From Balneolaceae bacterium (GTDB lineage Bacteria > Bacteroidota > Rhodothermia > Balneolales > Balneolaceae): DNA of 7,356 nt. Location: positions 1 to 7,356 of the forward strand of contig SKZL01000113.1 of assembly GCA_007127395.1 (NCBI GenBank). Direction: 5' to 3'. The notes under the pieces are model-generated. The model was given only the letters and a program-made list of their open reading frames with translations, was not told the DNA's origin and ran no database searches. Shown here one piece after another: positions 1-5,961 of this stretch. Position 1 is the stretch's first letter. Each line of letters opens with the position of its first letter. A program made the translations under genes and the position numbers.

Positions 1-450
1 GGCCATAAACTGCGGAAGGTCCTCAAACTTTCGGGTATCCAGGATCGTCAGATTGGATCTTACAATGATGTGCTTATTCAATTTGGACACTTCGTTCACA
101 AACCATCGGAAATGAGGGTTCATCTCAGGGGCACCACCGGTCAGATCCACAGTTTGAATGGAGGAGTCTTGAATTGCATCCAGGCAGAGCTCAAGAGTTT
201 CCTTGCTCATGATCTCTTTTCGGTCGGGTCCTGCGTCAACATGACAATGTTTGCAGGTCATGTTGCACATGTAACCTAGATTGATCTGAAAGATTTCAAT
301 TCCGGTAGGTTTCAGTGGAAACAGGTTTATGGTATCCAGTTTCTCTTCAAACCTATCCAGATTCTTGATCTTATCGTTGTGATGATTGATAACATCCAGT
401 TGAATCTTTGGATCAGAAAGTGAATGGCTTTGTGCGATAAGGGATTTCAA
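1..450 (-). CDS. arsS: ArsS-type radical SAM enzyme, N-terminal part (runs off the window)
   Basis: The first 150 residues are visible; the C-terminal half lies beyond base 1. A radical SAM cluster motif CxxxCxxC is seen (Cys62, Cys66, Cys69, in GYMCNMTCKHCHVDAGPDR), followed by GGAPEMNP at about 105-112, the usual SAM-contact strand. The KPTGIEIFQINLGY lead-in and HVDAGPDR tail are hallmarks I recall for the arsenosugar-biosynthesis radical SAM family (ArsS, TIGR04167), which is thought to build the 5'-deoxyadenosyl-arsenic bond of arsenosugar precursors from methylated arsenic; soluble and cytosolic. The neighbour 92 bases upstream encodes the peroxidase-like protein normally paired with it, which supports the call. 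Start choice: there is an in-frame TAA at 475-477 and no ATG before residue 61. TTG at 448-450 gives LKSLIAQSHSLSDP, which fits the usual family N-terminus, so I infer a TTG start. A heptanucleotide repeat lies just upstream. No arsM or other arsenic gene is visible here. Confidence 0.86.
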   Translation of the reverse strand, partial: MKSLIAQSHSLSDPKIQLDVINHHNDKIKNLDRFEEKLDTINLFPLKPTGIEIFQINLGYMCNMTCKHCHVDAGPDRKEIMSKETLELCLDAIQDSSIQTVDLTGGAPEMNPHFRWFVNEVSKLNKHIIVRSNLTILDTRKFEDLPQFMA

Positions 451-460
451 AATATGGGAA

Positions 461-495
461 TGAAAAGTGAAAAGTTAAAGGTGAAAAGTGAAAAA
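461..495. repeat. Heptanucleotide tandem repeat, five units, upstream of arsS
   Basis: Five consecutive 7-base units on the plus strand: TGAAAAG, TGAAAAG, TTAAAGG, TGAAAAG, TGAAAAA. The third is diverged and supplies the in-frame stop (475-477, minus strand) that limits the arsS reading frame. The array sits 11 bases upstream of the inferred TTG start, between the stop of the AhpD-like gene and arsS, so it would form most of the arsS leader. The same unit recurs at 3204-3279. Confidence 0.85.
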
Positions 496-542
496 GTCGA
501 GTTAGCGGAGATCCCCGACAGGTTTGACTAAGTATATTTTAT

Positions 543-878
543 CTACATGCTGAGTTTATCCACCTTATTCATCATTTGGACGCCATGAACCAGGGATGCT
601 CCGCCACGGATGGCGGTGGCTACATGGACGGCCTCCATCATCTGCTCTTCCGAGAAGCCTTTCTCAAGGCTTTCCTGAGTATAGGCATCGATACAATATG
701 GGCATTGCACCGCATGGGCAACGGCCAGTGCGATGAGTGCCTTCTCTTTAGCAGTTAGAGCGCTGTCGGCAAAGACAGATCCGTAATAATCAAAAAACTT
801 ATCAGCCAACTCCTTTTGAAACTCACCGACGTTACCAAATTTTTTCAGGTCTTCAGGGTTGTAGTACGTTTTATCCAT
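543..878 (-). CDS. AhpD/carboxymuconolactone decarboxylase-like protein, arsenosugar-associated
   Basis: This is a 111-residue, all-helical-looking single-domain protein of the alkylhydroperoxidase D-like/CMD family. The core from about 40 to 100 contains LTAKEKALIALAVAHAV and then a CxxC pair (Cys59, Cys62, in QCPYCIDAYT), followed by EEQMMEAVHVATAIRGGAS and His98. The sequence closely matches my memory of the peroxidase-like family that accompanies ArsS-type radical SAM proteins (TIGR04169). The neighbouring arsS, same strand and 92 bases downstream, agrees with this. The CxxC is expected to be redox-active; the actual substrate is not known to me. The position three after the second Cys is Tyr66 rather than the His of classical AhpD. 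The ATG at 876-878 is preceded by an A/T-rich stretch with no Shine-Dalgarno. No signal peptide or membrane segment is seen. It is probably the first gene of its own unit, because 585 bases separate it from leuB. Confidence 0.85.
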   Translation of the reverse strand: MDKTYYNPEDLKKFGNVGEFQKELADKFFDYYGSVFADSALTAKEKALIALAVAHAVQCPYCIDAYTQESLEKGFSEEQMMEAVHVATAIRGGASLVHGVQMMNKVDKLSM

Positions 879-1335
879 TAGAAAATAAATTAATGCGTTA
901 AAATTAAATTCTGTGCTGAATGATAAAACCTTTTTTTCAAATCAATAACAAGCTATATCATGAATCAGAATCAATAAAAAAGTACTATGACTTCATCATT
1001 TCAATCAGTGGTTCAGCGGATGTTTCTACATTTTATACAGTTGAACAATAAACTTACGCTTGTGTCTCAAAAAAAGTGCCTGAGATTGTTCAAGAGCAAT
1101 TATATTTATAGGCCCATTTTCTAATTTATACGAAAGGATACAACTGACTGGATTGGAATGAATCACAAATATGTAACAAAGAAGTGGTGTGATAAGACTC
1201 ATTCATGCACATTTATTTTAAGTTAGATATCAAAAACGTGGATGATATGAACTCTAAATTAGAATTTTGTGAAGAGAAAAATTTCCGAAATAATATCCGT
1301 ATTTATGCGATTTTAGTTAACTCCTTGGTTTTGAG

Positions 1336-1356
1336 ATCCTGAAATGAATTCAGGAT
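1336..1356. repeat. Perfect 8-bp hairpin repeat (ATCCTGAA / TTCAGGAT)
   Basis: Arms ATCCTGAA (1336-1343) and TTCAGGAT (1349-1356) enclose a 5-base loop, ATGAA. There is no T-run on either side in either direction, so this is not a canonical intrinsic terminator. The hairpin and the flanking GAGATCC and GATGACG resemble dispersed intergenic repeats I associate with Bacteroidota-like genomes; that link is from memory only. Confidence 0.7.
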
Positions 1357-1421
1357 GACGCCTTGGTATAAATCGTTATTTTTGCTTTAAATCGATATCC
1401 TAATTCCGCCATGTCATTCTG
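1351..1421. repeat. Short inverted-repeat-bounded segment (CAGGATGAC ... GTCATTCTG)
   Basis: CAGGATGAC at 1351-1359 is matched in inverse orientation by GTCATTCTG at 1413-1421, 8 of 9 bases. They bound a 71-base A/T-rich segment. This could be a small non-coding dispersed repeat unit (MITE- or REP-like). I see no coding content and no certain target-site duplication, so the unit boundaries are tentative. Confidence 0.4.
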
Positions 1422-1472
1422 TCCCGATCGCGATCCCAACTGCCGTAAGTGCTATCCTGATCGCTATCGGGA
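1422..1472. repeat. 14-bp inverted repeat overlapping the leuB stop codon
   Basis: TCCCGATCGCGATC at 1422-1435 pairs with GATCGCTATCGGGA at 1459-1472 with one mismatch; the spacer is 23 bases. The left arm itself contains the perfect palindrome GATCGCGATC (1426-1435). The right arm contains the leuB stop codon (1464-1466) and its last codons, so the final residues of LeuB are written by the repeat. It has no following T-run. It could protect the 3' end of the leu transcript or help stop transcription, but that is inference. Confidence 0.7.
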
Positions 1473-2570
1473 TGATATAGAAGATACTTTTTCGGTTACT
1501 ACATCGAGTAAAAGCTTTTCAATCTCTTTTGTTCCAACGAGTGTTGTGTCAGGTGCATCATTATAAAGATCACCGGTGCGAAATCCTTTTTGAAGTACGG
1601 ATTGAATCGCATCTTCAATCATCAGTGCAGCGTCTTCCATTTTCAGTGAGTATCTGCAAAGCAGGGCAGAAGAAGCGACGGCGGCAAGCGGGTTGGCCAC
1701 ACCTTGTCCTGCAATATCGGGAGCAGAGCCGTGAACCGGTTCATAGAGGCCATTATCACCGCCAATGCTGGCTGAAGGAAGCATGCCGAGTGAGCCGGTC
1801 AACATTGAGGCGGCATCACTCAGAATATCTCCGAAGAGATTGCCTGTGACCATCACGTCGAACTGTTTCGGATCGCGTATGATCTGCATAGCGCAGTTAT
1901 CCACCAGCATGTGTGAAAGCTCGACATCGGGATAGTCTTCAGCGATCTCAAGAATCGATTTACGCCACATTCTGGAACTCTCCAGTACATTGGCTTTATC
2001 TACAGAGCAAACCCTGCCTCCTCGCAATCTGGCAGCTTCAAAAGCGACCCTGCCAACTCGCTGGACCTCTGATCGGCTGTATTTCATGGTGTCAACGGAA
2101 AACGGATCACCGTTCTCTTCAGAAGTGAAACGCGGTTCACCGAAATAGACTCCGCCAGTGAGTTCCCTCACGATCAGGATATCTGTTCCTTCGATCACTT
2201 CCTGTTTGATGGTAGATGCACCGGCGAGTTCGGGGTAGACCTGTATCGGCCTGAGATTGGCAAAAACCCCCAGCTCTTTCCGTAGTTTTAATAAACCGGC
2301 TTCCGGACGCTTGTCGGCGCTGAGGTCATCCCATTGAGGGCCACCAACAGCGCCCAGAAGCACAACATGTTTCTCCTTGCAGATATTCAGGATCTCATCC
2401 GTTACGGGTGAGCCAAACTCTTCATAACAGGTGCCCCCAAATGGCAATTCGATTACATTCACTTCGGTATCGTAATGGCTGCATGCAGCTTTCAGAACCT
2501 TTAATGCAACTTCTGTAACTTCCGGCCCGATGCCGTCACCCGGTAGTGCAACGATCTCAATTTTTTTCAT
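1464..2570 (-). CDS. leuB: 3-isopropylmalate dehydrogenase
   Basis: LeuB catalyses the NAD-dependent oxidative decarboxylation of 3-isopropylmalate to 2-oxoisocaproate; in the citramalate route the same enzyme can convert 3-methylmalate to 2-oxobutyrate. The protein is 368 residues, slightly longer than the usual 350-360. Seen in order: GDGIGPEV (11-18), the LRKELGVFANLRP substrate-arginine segment (96-108; Arg97, Arg107), VRELTGGVYFG (134-144; Arg135, Tyr142), the DKANVL lysine motif (191-196; Lys192), metal-binding aspartates Asp224, Asp248 and Asp252 (VDN and NLFGDILSD), and the NAD-binding HGSAPDIAG (280-288). All key residues are present. The ATG at 2568-2570 overlaps the leuD stop in an ATGA arrangement, so translational coupling is likely. 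The last nine residues (EKVSSISSR) extend beyond the usual end and partly fall in an inverted repeat. Confidence 0.97.
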   Translation of the reverse strand: MKKIEIVALPGDGIGPEVTEVALKVLKAACSHYDTEVNVIELPFGGTCYEEFGSPVTDEILNICKEKHVVLLGAVGGPQWDDLSADKRPEAGLLKLRKELGVFANLRPIQVYPELAGASTIKQEVIEGTDILIVRELTGGVYFGEPRFTSEENGDPFSVDTMKYSRSEVQRVGRVAFEAARLRGGRVCSVDKANVLESSRMWRKSILEIAEDYPDVELSHMLVDNCAMQIIRDPKQFDVMVTGNLFGDILSDAASMLTGSLGMLPSASIGGDNGLYEPVHGSAPDIAGQGVANPLAAVASSALLCRYSLKMEDAALMIEDAIQSVLQKGFRTGDLYNDAPDTTLVGTKEIEKLLLDVVTEKVSSISSR

Positions 2571-3142
2571 GATTGTGGCACCATTCCTGTTTGTCTGGCA
2601 TATTCGAAGATTCCGCCGGCGTGTACAATATCCGCAACACTGCCGAGCGGTTTGATCGGGTACTCTTTGTCCTGAGTCAGATTTTTGAGGGTGTGGTTCT
2701 CCTGGTCGATTTCCAGATCATCACCGGTATGTACTTCTTTACTCAGATCTTCAAAGCTTTCAAAAGGGATCAAAAATCCACCATCCACAGAATTTCTGTA
2801 GAATATACGTGCATAAGAGGGAGTCACGATCGCTTCAATTCCGGCGATCTCCAGACATGCAGGGGCGTGTTCTCTCGACGAACCACAGCCAAAATTGTCG
2901 CTGGCAACGATAATCTTGAATTGACTTTCGGTCTCACCCTCTTCTGTCAGAGTTACATTTCCCTGTGGCAATCCGGACTCATCCGCCGGTACTCCCGAAA
3001 GGGCATATTTGCCATATAATTTACGCTCTTCCGGATCATCCAGGCTATAAACCAGATGTGCTGCCGGTATAATTTGATCTGTATCGATATTTTTGCCCAA
3101 TACAAAAGCTTTTCCTTTAATGGGCGGTTTGGTTTTTGTCAT
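2567..3142 (-). CDS. leuD: 3-isopropylmalate dehydratase small subunit
   Basis: This is the small (swivel-domain) subunit of isopropylmalate isomerase, partner of LeuC in converting 2-isopropylmalate to 3-isopropylmalate, and probably citramalate to 3-methylmalate as well. It has 191 residues. Visible motifs: NIDTDQIIPA (18-27), the active-site loop NFGCGSSREHAP (83-94), YARIFYRNS (110-118) and the C-terminal SVADIVHAGGIFEYAR (168-183) typical of the shorter archaeal/type-2 LeuD. An acidic insert of about 20 residues (52-72, rich in E, G and T) makes it longer than minimal type-2 forms. The protein looks intact. The gap to leuC is unusually large for this operon (139 bases to the ancestral leuC end, 295 bases to the premature stop) and holds a repeat pair, whereas the downstream junction overlaps leuB by 4 bases. 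Confidence 0.96.
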   Translation of the reverse strand: MTKTKPPIKGKAFVLGKNIDTDQIIPAAHLVYSLDDPEERKLYGKYALSGVPADESGLPQGNVTLTEEGETESQFKIIVASDNFGCGSSREHAPACLEIAGIEAIVTPSYARIFYRNSVDGGFLIPFESFEDLSKEVHTGDDLEIDQENHTLKNLTQDKEYPIKPLGSVADIVHAGGIFEYARQTGMVPQS

Positions 3143-3203
3143 TTTGTAGTATCGTTGTGGATTAATTTTTTCAATTCATAAGTATAGGCAGAAGGCAAAG
3201 GGA

Positions 3204-3279
3204 GTAAAAAGTGAAAAGATAGAAGTGAAAAGTAGGAGACTTATAAAGAGTACTTTTCACTTTTCACTTTTCACTTCTC
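3204..3279. repeat. Inverted pair of heptanucleotide repeat arrays between leuC and leuD
   Basis: The left array, 3204-3238, reads GTAAAAA, GTGAAAA, GATAGAA, GTGAAAA, GTAGGAG. The right array, 3252-3279, reads ACTTTTC three times and then ACTTCTC, which is the same unit in reverse orientation. AGTGAAAAGTA (3224-3234) and TACTTTTCACT (3251-3261) form at least an 11-bp perfect stem around a 16-base loop. On the minus-strand mRNA this would be a hairpin between leuC and leuD. It has no G/C-rich stem, so it is a poor intrinsic terminator. The array ends three bases from the ancestral leuC stop codon. Confidence 0.85.
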
Positions 3280-3281
3280 AC

Positions 3282-3437
3282 TCAAATAACCGTCTGCTGT
3301 ATAAAAACTCTCGGATCCGTGATCACACGTGTGACGGCAGATGCTGCTACCGTGTAAGGTGAGGCAAGGTAAACCTGTGCTTGTTTGGAGCCCATCCGGC
3401 CGGGATAATTTCGGTTCGTTGAAGAGATACAGACCTC
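3282..3437 (-). pseudogene. leuC: Detached C-terminal segment of leuC, after an in-frame TAA
   Basis: Read in the same frame as leuC, the 51 codons after TAA (3438-3440) encode [16 protein letters not shown], then a [19 protein letters not shown] stretch and an ITDPRVF ending, closed by TGA at 3282-3284. This is the normal C-terminus of the aconitase/IPMI large-subunit family, including the NRNxxGR segment whose arginines bind the substrate carboxylate. It has no start codon or leader of its own. Its conservation implies that the stop is recent, bypassed, or a base error. Confidence 0.88.
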
Positions 3438-4595
3438 TTAATGGTTTAACCTGCCAAATGTATCCGACGGACCACCCAGGCACGCTGCACACGAGGCGTT
3501 TCCGATTTTACAACCGGCTTCCCGAAAAATCTCCATCAACGGCATTCCCGAAATGGTTTCTGTCTCAAGCGCACGTGCGATTTCGGTTGTGGCAGGTACG
3601 ATGTATGTGTCCAGCTTTACCTTATTTCCGATCAATATCTCAGCTGCTGCACGGAAATCGGACAATTTTCCGCCTGTACAGGAACCAATGTAAGCCCGAT
3701 CCAGATATTCACCTTCCAGCTCCTCTGCTGTGGCTTTATTATCCGGGCTGTGCGGCTTGGCAATCATAGGCACCATCTCTTCCAGGTTGTAAAAGTGTTC
3801 ACTATGATATTTTGCATCGGGATCACTATACACCTTGGTATAGGGGTGGTTGGTTCTGGATTTTACATAGGCTTCAGTTATCTCGTCCGGCTCAACCACT
3901 CCGTTTTTTCCGCCGGCCTCAATGGCCATGTTGGTCAAAGTCATCCGATCTTCCATCGTCAGGGCTTTGATGCCGGGGCCTGTAAACTCCATCGTCCGAT
4001 AGGTGGCTCCATCCACTCCTATATCGCCAATAATTTGCAGGATAATATCTTTGGCCATCAGGTATGGTGGCAGCGATTTGCCCTCAAAGATAAAGCGCAT
4101 TGTTTCAGGCACCTTTACCCACAATTTTCCGGTCCCCATAATAAATGCGGCATCGGTATTACCGATCCCGGTTGCAAACTGACCAAAGGCTCCTGCTGTA
4201 CAAGTGTGTGAATCTGTTCCGAAAAGTACCTCACCGGGTCGCGTGAACCCCTCTTCAGGAAGTGCGACGTGGCAGACACCTTTATAGCTGTCTGTACCTA
4301 CATCATAGAAATAGGGTAGATCCTGATCGGCAGCAAAGGCACGCAGAATATCGACATTTCGGTTGGCATATTTGTCGGCAGTGAAGATATAGTGATCAGG
4401 TATAATAACCAGCTTGTTTTTATCCCATACCCTCGCATTCTGGCCAAATTGTTTCTGGAAAATTGAGATGGCGGGGGGGCCGCAAACATCGTGTGTCATT
4501 AATATATCTACATCTACCCACACATTATCTCCCGGGGATACCCGGTCTTTTCCGCTGTGATTAGCGAGTATCTTTTCGGTTAACGTCATTCCCAT
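3438..4595 (-). CDS. leuC: 3-isopropylmalate dehydratase large subunit, truncated by a premature stop
   Basis: This is the [4Fe-4S] large subunit of isopropylmalate isomerase, type-2 (HacA/archaeal-like, usually about 420-440 residues). As written it stops after 385 residues; with the 51 codons that follow the TAA it would be 437. Seen: GMTLTEKILA at the start, LMTHDVCGPPA (32-42), PDHY (66-69), GTDSHTCTAGAFG (126-138), YIGSCTGGKLSDFRAAAE (302-319), and SCAACLGGP (368-376). The three cluster ligands are Cys306, Cys369 and Cys372. The break falls right after CLGGPSDTFGRLNH. The missing tail carries NRNYPGR, expected to be essential for substrate binding, so the 385-residue product should be inactive. 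The ATG at 4593-4595 is chosen over the one two codons later because MGxTLTEK matches the family start. It lies 86 bases after leuA. No second leuC is visible here. Confidence 0.9.
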   Translation of the reverse strand: MGMTLTEKILANHSGKDRVSPGDNVWVDVDILMTHDVCGPPAISIFQKQFGQNARVWDKNKLVIIPDHYIFTADKYANRNVDILRAFAADQDLPYFYDVGTDSYKGVCHVALPEEGFTRPGEVLFGTDSHTCTAGAFGQFATGIGNTDAAFIMGTGKLWVKVPETMRFIFEGKSLPPYLMAKDIILQIIGDIGVDGATYRTMEFTGPGIKALTMEDRMTLTNMAIEAGGKNGVVEPDEITEAYVKSRTNHPYTKVYSDPDAKYHSEHFYNLEEMVPMIAKPHSPDNKATAEELEGEYLDRAYIGSCTGGKLSDFRAAAEILIGNKVKLDTYIVPATTEIARALETETISGMPLMEIFREAGCKIGNASCAACLGGPSDTFGRLNH

Positions 4596-4681
4596 AATTC
4601 AGGATCTGTTTTTTTATTTTTCTGTTCCGGATTCAAAAGTTGAACCCTATTTTAATGATTGTTTATCTTTTTTCGCACTAT

Positions 4682-5884
4682 TTAACCACCCATTATTTTT
4701 GCACTTTGATGGCTACTTTCTTGACGCCGGTCGAGACTGGCTTTTGCCAATAGACGGATCAGATCTGCATCTTCTACAACCTTCCTCTCATCAGCAAGTT
4801 TGGTTACCTGGCTATAAATACTATTCAAATCCTCTTTATTCAGGAAATAGCCAAGATCTTCCAGCTTCTTACAAAGGGCGAACCTTCCGGAGTGCTTTCC
4901 GATTACGATTTTGTTGCATGTAAGCCCTACCGATTCAGGTGTCATGATTTCATAAGTCAATGGGTTTTTGAGCACACCGTGCTGATGGATGCCGGCCTCA
5001 TGCGCAAATGCATTTTCGCCGACAATCGCTTTGTTCGGCTGAACCCCTTTGCCGGTGATCTCTGCCAGCATCTGACTGGAGGGATAGATCTCAGTCGTGT
5101 TCACAGATGTTGTGTAATCCATACTGTTGCGGCGCGTTTTCAGTGCCATCACAACCTCCTCAAGTGATGCATTCCCGGCTCGTTCACCGATCCCGTTCAC
5201 AGTGCATTCAATCTGTCTGGCACCCTTTCTGACAGCCATTAGTGAGCTGGCCACGGCCATTCCAAGGTCATTGTGACAATGTACACTGATTGTTGCCCGG
5301 TCGATATTCGGTATCCTTTTTTGAAGGGTTTCGATCAGCTCTGCATACTCCCAGGGTAGGGCGTAGCCAACAGTATCCGGTACGTTGATGGTCGTTGCTC
5401 CGGCTTCAATAACAGCCGTGAAGATCTCAATCAGATATTCCGGATCACTTCTGGAGGCATCCTCTGCTGAGAATTCAACATCGTCAACATAAGATTTAGC
5501 GAACCGCACAGCTTCAACGGCGGAGTCCAGCACCTCTTCACGGGTCTGTTGCAGCTTATATTCAAGATGAATGTCACTGGTTGCGATAAAGGTATGAATC
5601 CTTGGTTTGGCTGCATGCTGAACGGCAGAGATGGCTCTTTCAAGGTCACCTTTTTTAGTTCTGCAAAGTGCAGCGACCGAACTCTTTTTGACCGCTTTGC
5701 CGATCGCTTTTACCGTTTCATAGTCACCATCTGATGCGATCGGGAAACCGGCCTCAATCACATCAACACCTAGTCTTTCGAGCTGTAGAGCAAGTCGCAG
5801 TTTTTCCTGCCTGTTCATGCTATACCCCGGTGATTGCTCACCGTCCCGAAGAGTTGTATCGAAGATTTTAATGTGATTGTCCAT
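4682..5884 (-). CDS. leuA: 2-isopropylmalate synthase, short form without regulatory domain
   Basis: LeuA condenses acetyl-CoA with 2-oxoisovalerate to 2-isopropylmalate, the first step of leucine synthesis; soluble TIM-barrel enzyme. Visible: [12 protein letters not shown] (10-20; Arg13, Asp14), EAGFP (44-48), [11 protein letters not shown] (167-177), the metal-binding HCHND (202-206), NGIGERAGN (230-238) and the subdomain motifs [11 protein letters not shown] (293-303) and GKHSGR (329-334). Metal ligands inferred as Asp14, His202, His204 and Asn238. The [11 protein letters not shown] and [14 protein letters not shown] wording favours LeuA over citramalate or homocitrate synthase. At 400 residues it ends just after the linker helices ([12 protein letters not shown]) and lacks the ~110-residue LeuA_dimer leucine-sensing domain. 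Only 86 bases precede leuC, so there is no lost tail nearby. This is probably a natural short form, not a truncation. It would need another route for feedback control. Confidence 0.93.
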   Translation of the reverse strand: MDNHIKIFDTTLRDGEQSPGYSMNRQEKLRLALQLERLGVDVIEAGFPIASDGDYETVKAIGKAVKKSSVAALCRTKKGDLERAISAVQHAAKPRIHTFIATSDIHLEYKLQQTREEVLDSAVEAVRFAKSYVDDVEFSAEDASRSDPEYLIEIFTAVIEAGATTINVPDTVGYALPWEYAELIETLQKRIPNIDRATISVHCHNDLGMAVASSLMAVRKGARQIECTVNGIGERAGNASLEEVVMALKTRRNSMDYTTSVNTTEIYPSSQMLAEITGKGVQPNKAIVGENAFAHEAGIHQHGVLKNPLTYEIMTPESVGLTCNKIVIGKHSGRFALCKKLEDLGYFLNKEDLNSIYSQVTKLADERKVVEDADLIRLLAKASLDRRQESSHQSAKIMGG

Positions 5885-5907
5885 GGTTCTGTTTTTTTTG
5901 TCGTTAA

Positions 5908-5955
5908 TTGAGATCTCAACTCTGCCGGATTTGCCGGAATTGATGAGATCTCATC
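5908..5955. promoter_or_regulatory. Two perfect palindromes with a shared GAGATCTC core between cimA and leuA
   Basis: TTGAGATCTCAA (5908-5919, 12 bp) and GATGAGATCTCATC (5942-5955, 14 bp) are both perfect palindromes sharing GAGATCTC, with centres 35 bases apart. Between them a short direct repeat, TGCCGGA, occurs twice about 10 bases apart. The pair occupies most of the 77-base cimA-leuA gap. Possible roles are a two-site operator for a dimeric regulator, an internal promoter control, or an RNA hairpin between the cores. None is proven; no promoter consensus is clear beside them. Confidence 0.5.
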
Positions 5956-5961
5956 GTGGTT

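Larger units (their letters stand above)
879..1463. other. Long A/T-rich intergenic region between leuB and the AhpD-like gene
   Basis: No convincing gene is present in 585 bases on either strand; the longest open frames I traced by hand are two unsupported 45-codon plus-strand frames. From 879 to about 1320 the DNA is A/T-rich and I see no recognisable element. A promoter for the AhpD-like/arsS pair should lie near 880-960 (minus strand), but I could not find a good match to either the sigma-70 or the Bacteroidota TAnnTTTG consensus. From about 1333 to 1472 there are inverted repeats with higher G+C, listed separately. Confidence 0.6.

Noticed and set aside
181..300. Selenocysteine in the radical SAM protein, as reported for some members of the family
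   Set aside because: The visible part has no in-frame TGA; the CxxxCxxC motif is all cysteine. The C-terminal half is outside the window, so it cannot be judged.
987..1124. 45-codon plus-strand frame beginning MTSSFQSVVQRMF
   Set aside because: No recognisable motif, no ribosome-binding signal, A/T-driven composition and no partner gene; too short to support alone.
1205..1342. 45-codon plus-strand frame beginning MHIYFKLDIKNVDD
   Set aside because: No homology I recognise and no leader; its stop lies inside the hairpin repeat at 1336-1356. Likely chance.
3204..3279. Repeat pair considered as a CRISPR array or intrinsic terminator
   Set aside because: The units are 7 bases long without spacers, and the stem is A/T-rich without a following T-run in the transcribed direction.
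3438..3440. Recoding of the leuC stop as selenocysteine or pyrrolysine
   Set aside because: The codon is TAA, which is neither the Sec (TGA) nor the Pyl (TAG) recoding codon, and the position is not a catalytic cysteine in the family.
3271..3492. Alternative minus frame over the leuC end, considered as evidence for a frameshift
   Set aside because: That frame gives no family motif. The conserved [11 protein letters not shown] tail is in the original leuC frame, so the break is a stop codon, not an indel.
4596..4681. T-rich plus-strand runs in the leuA-leuC gap as a terminator
   Set aside because: The runs are A-tracts on the transcribed (minus) strand and no stable stem precedes them; they look like an ordinary A/T-rich leader.
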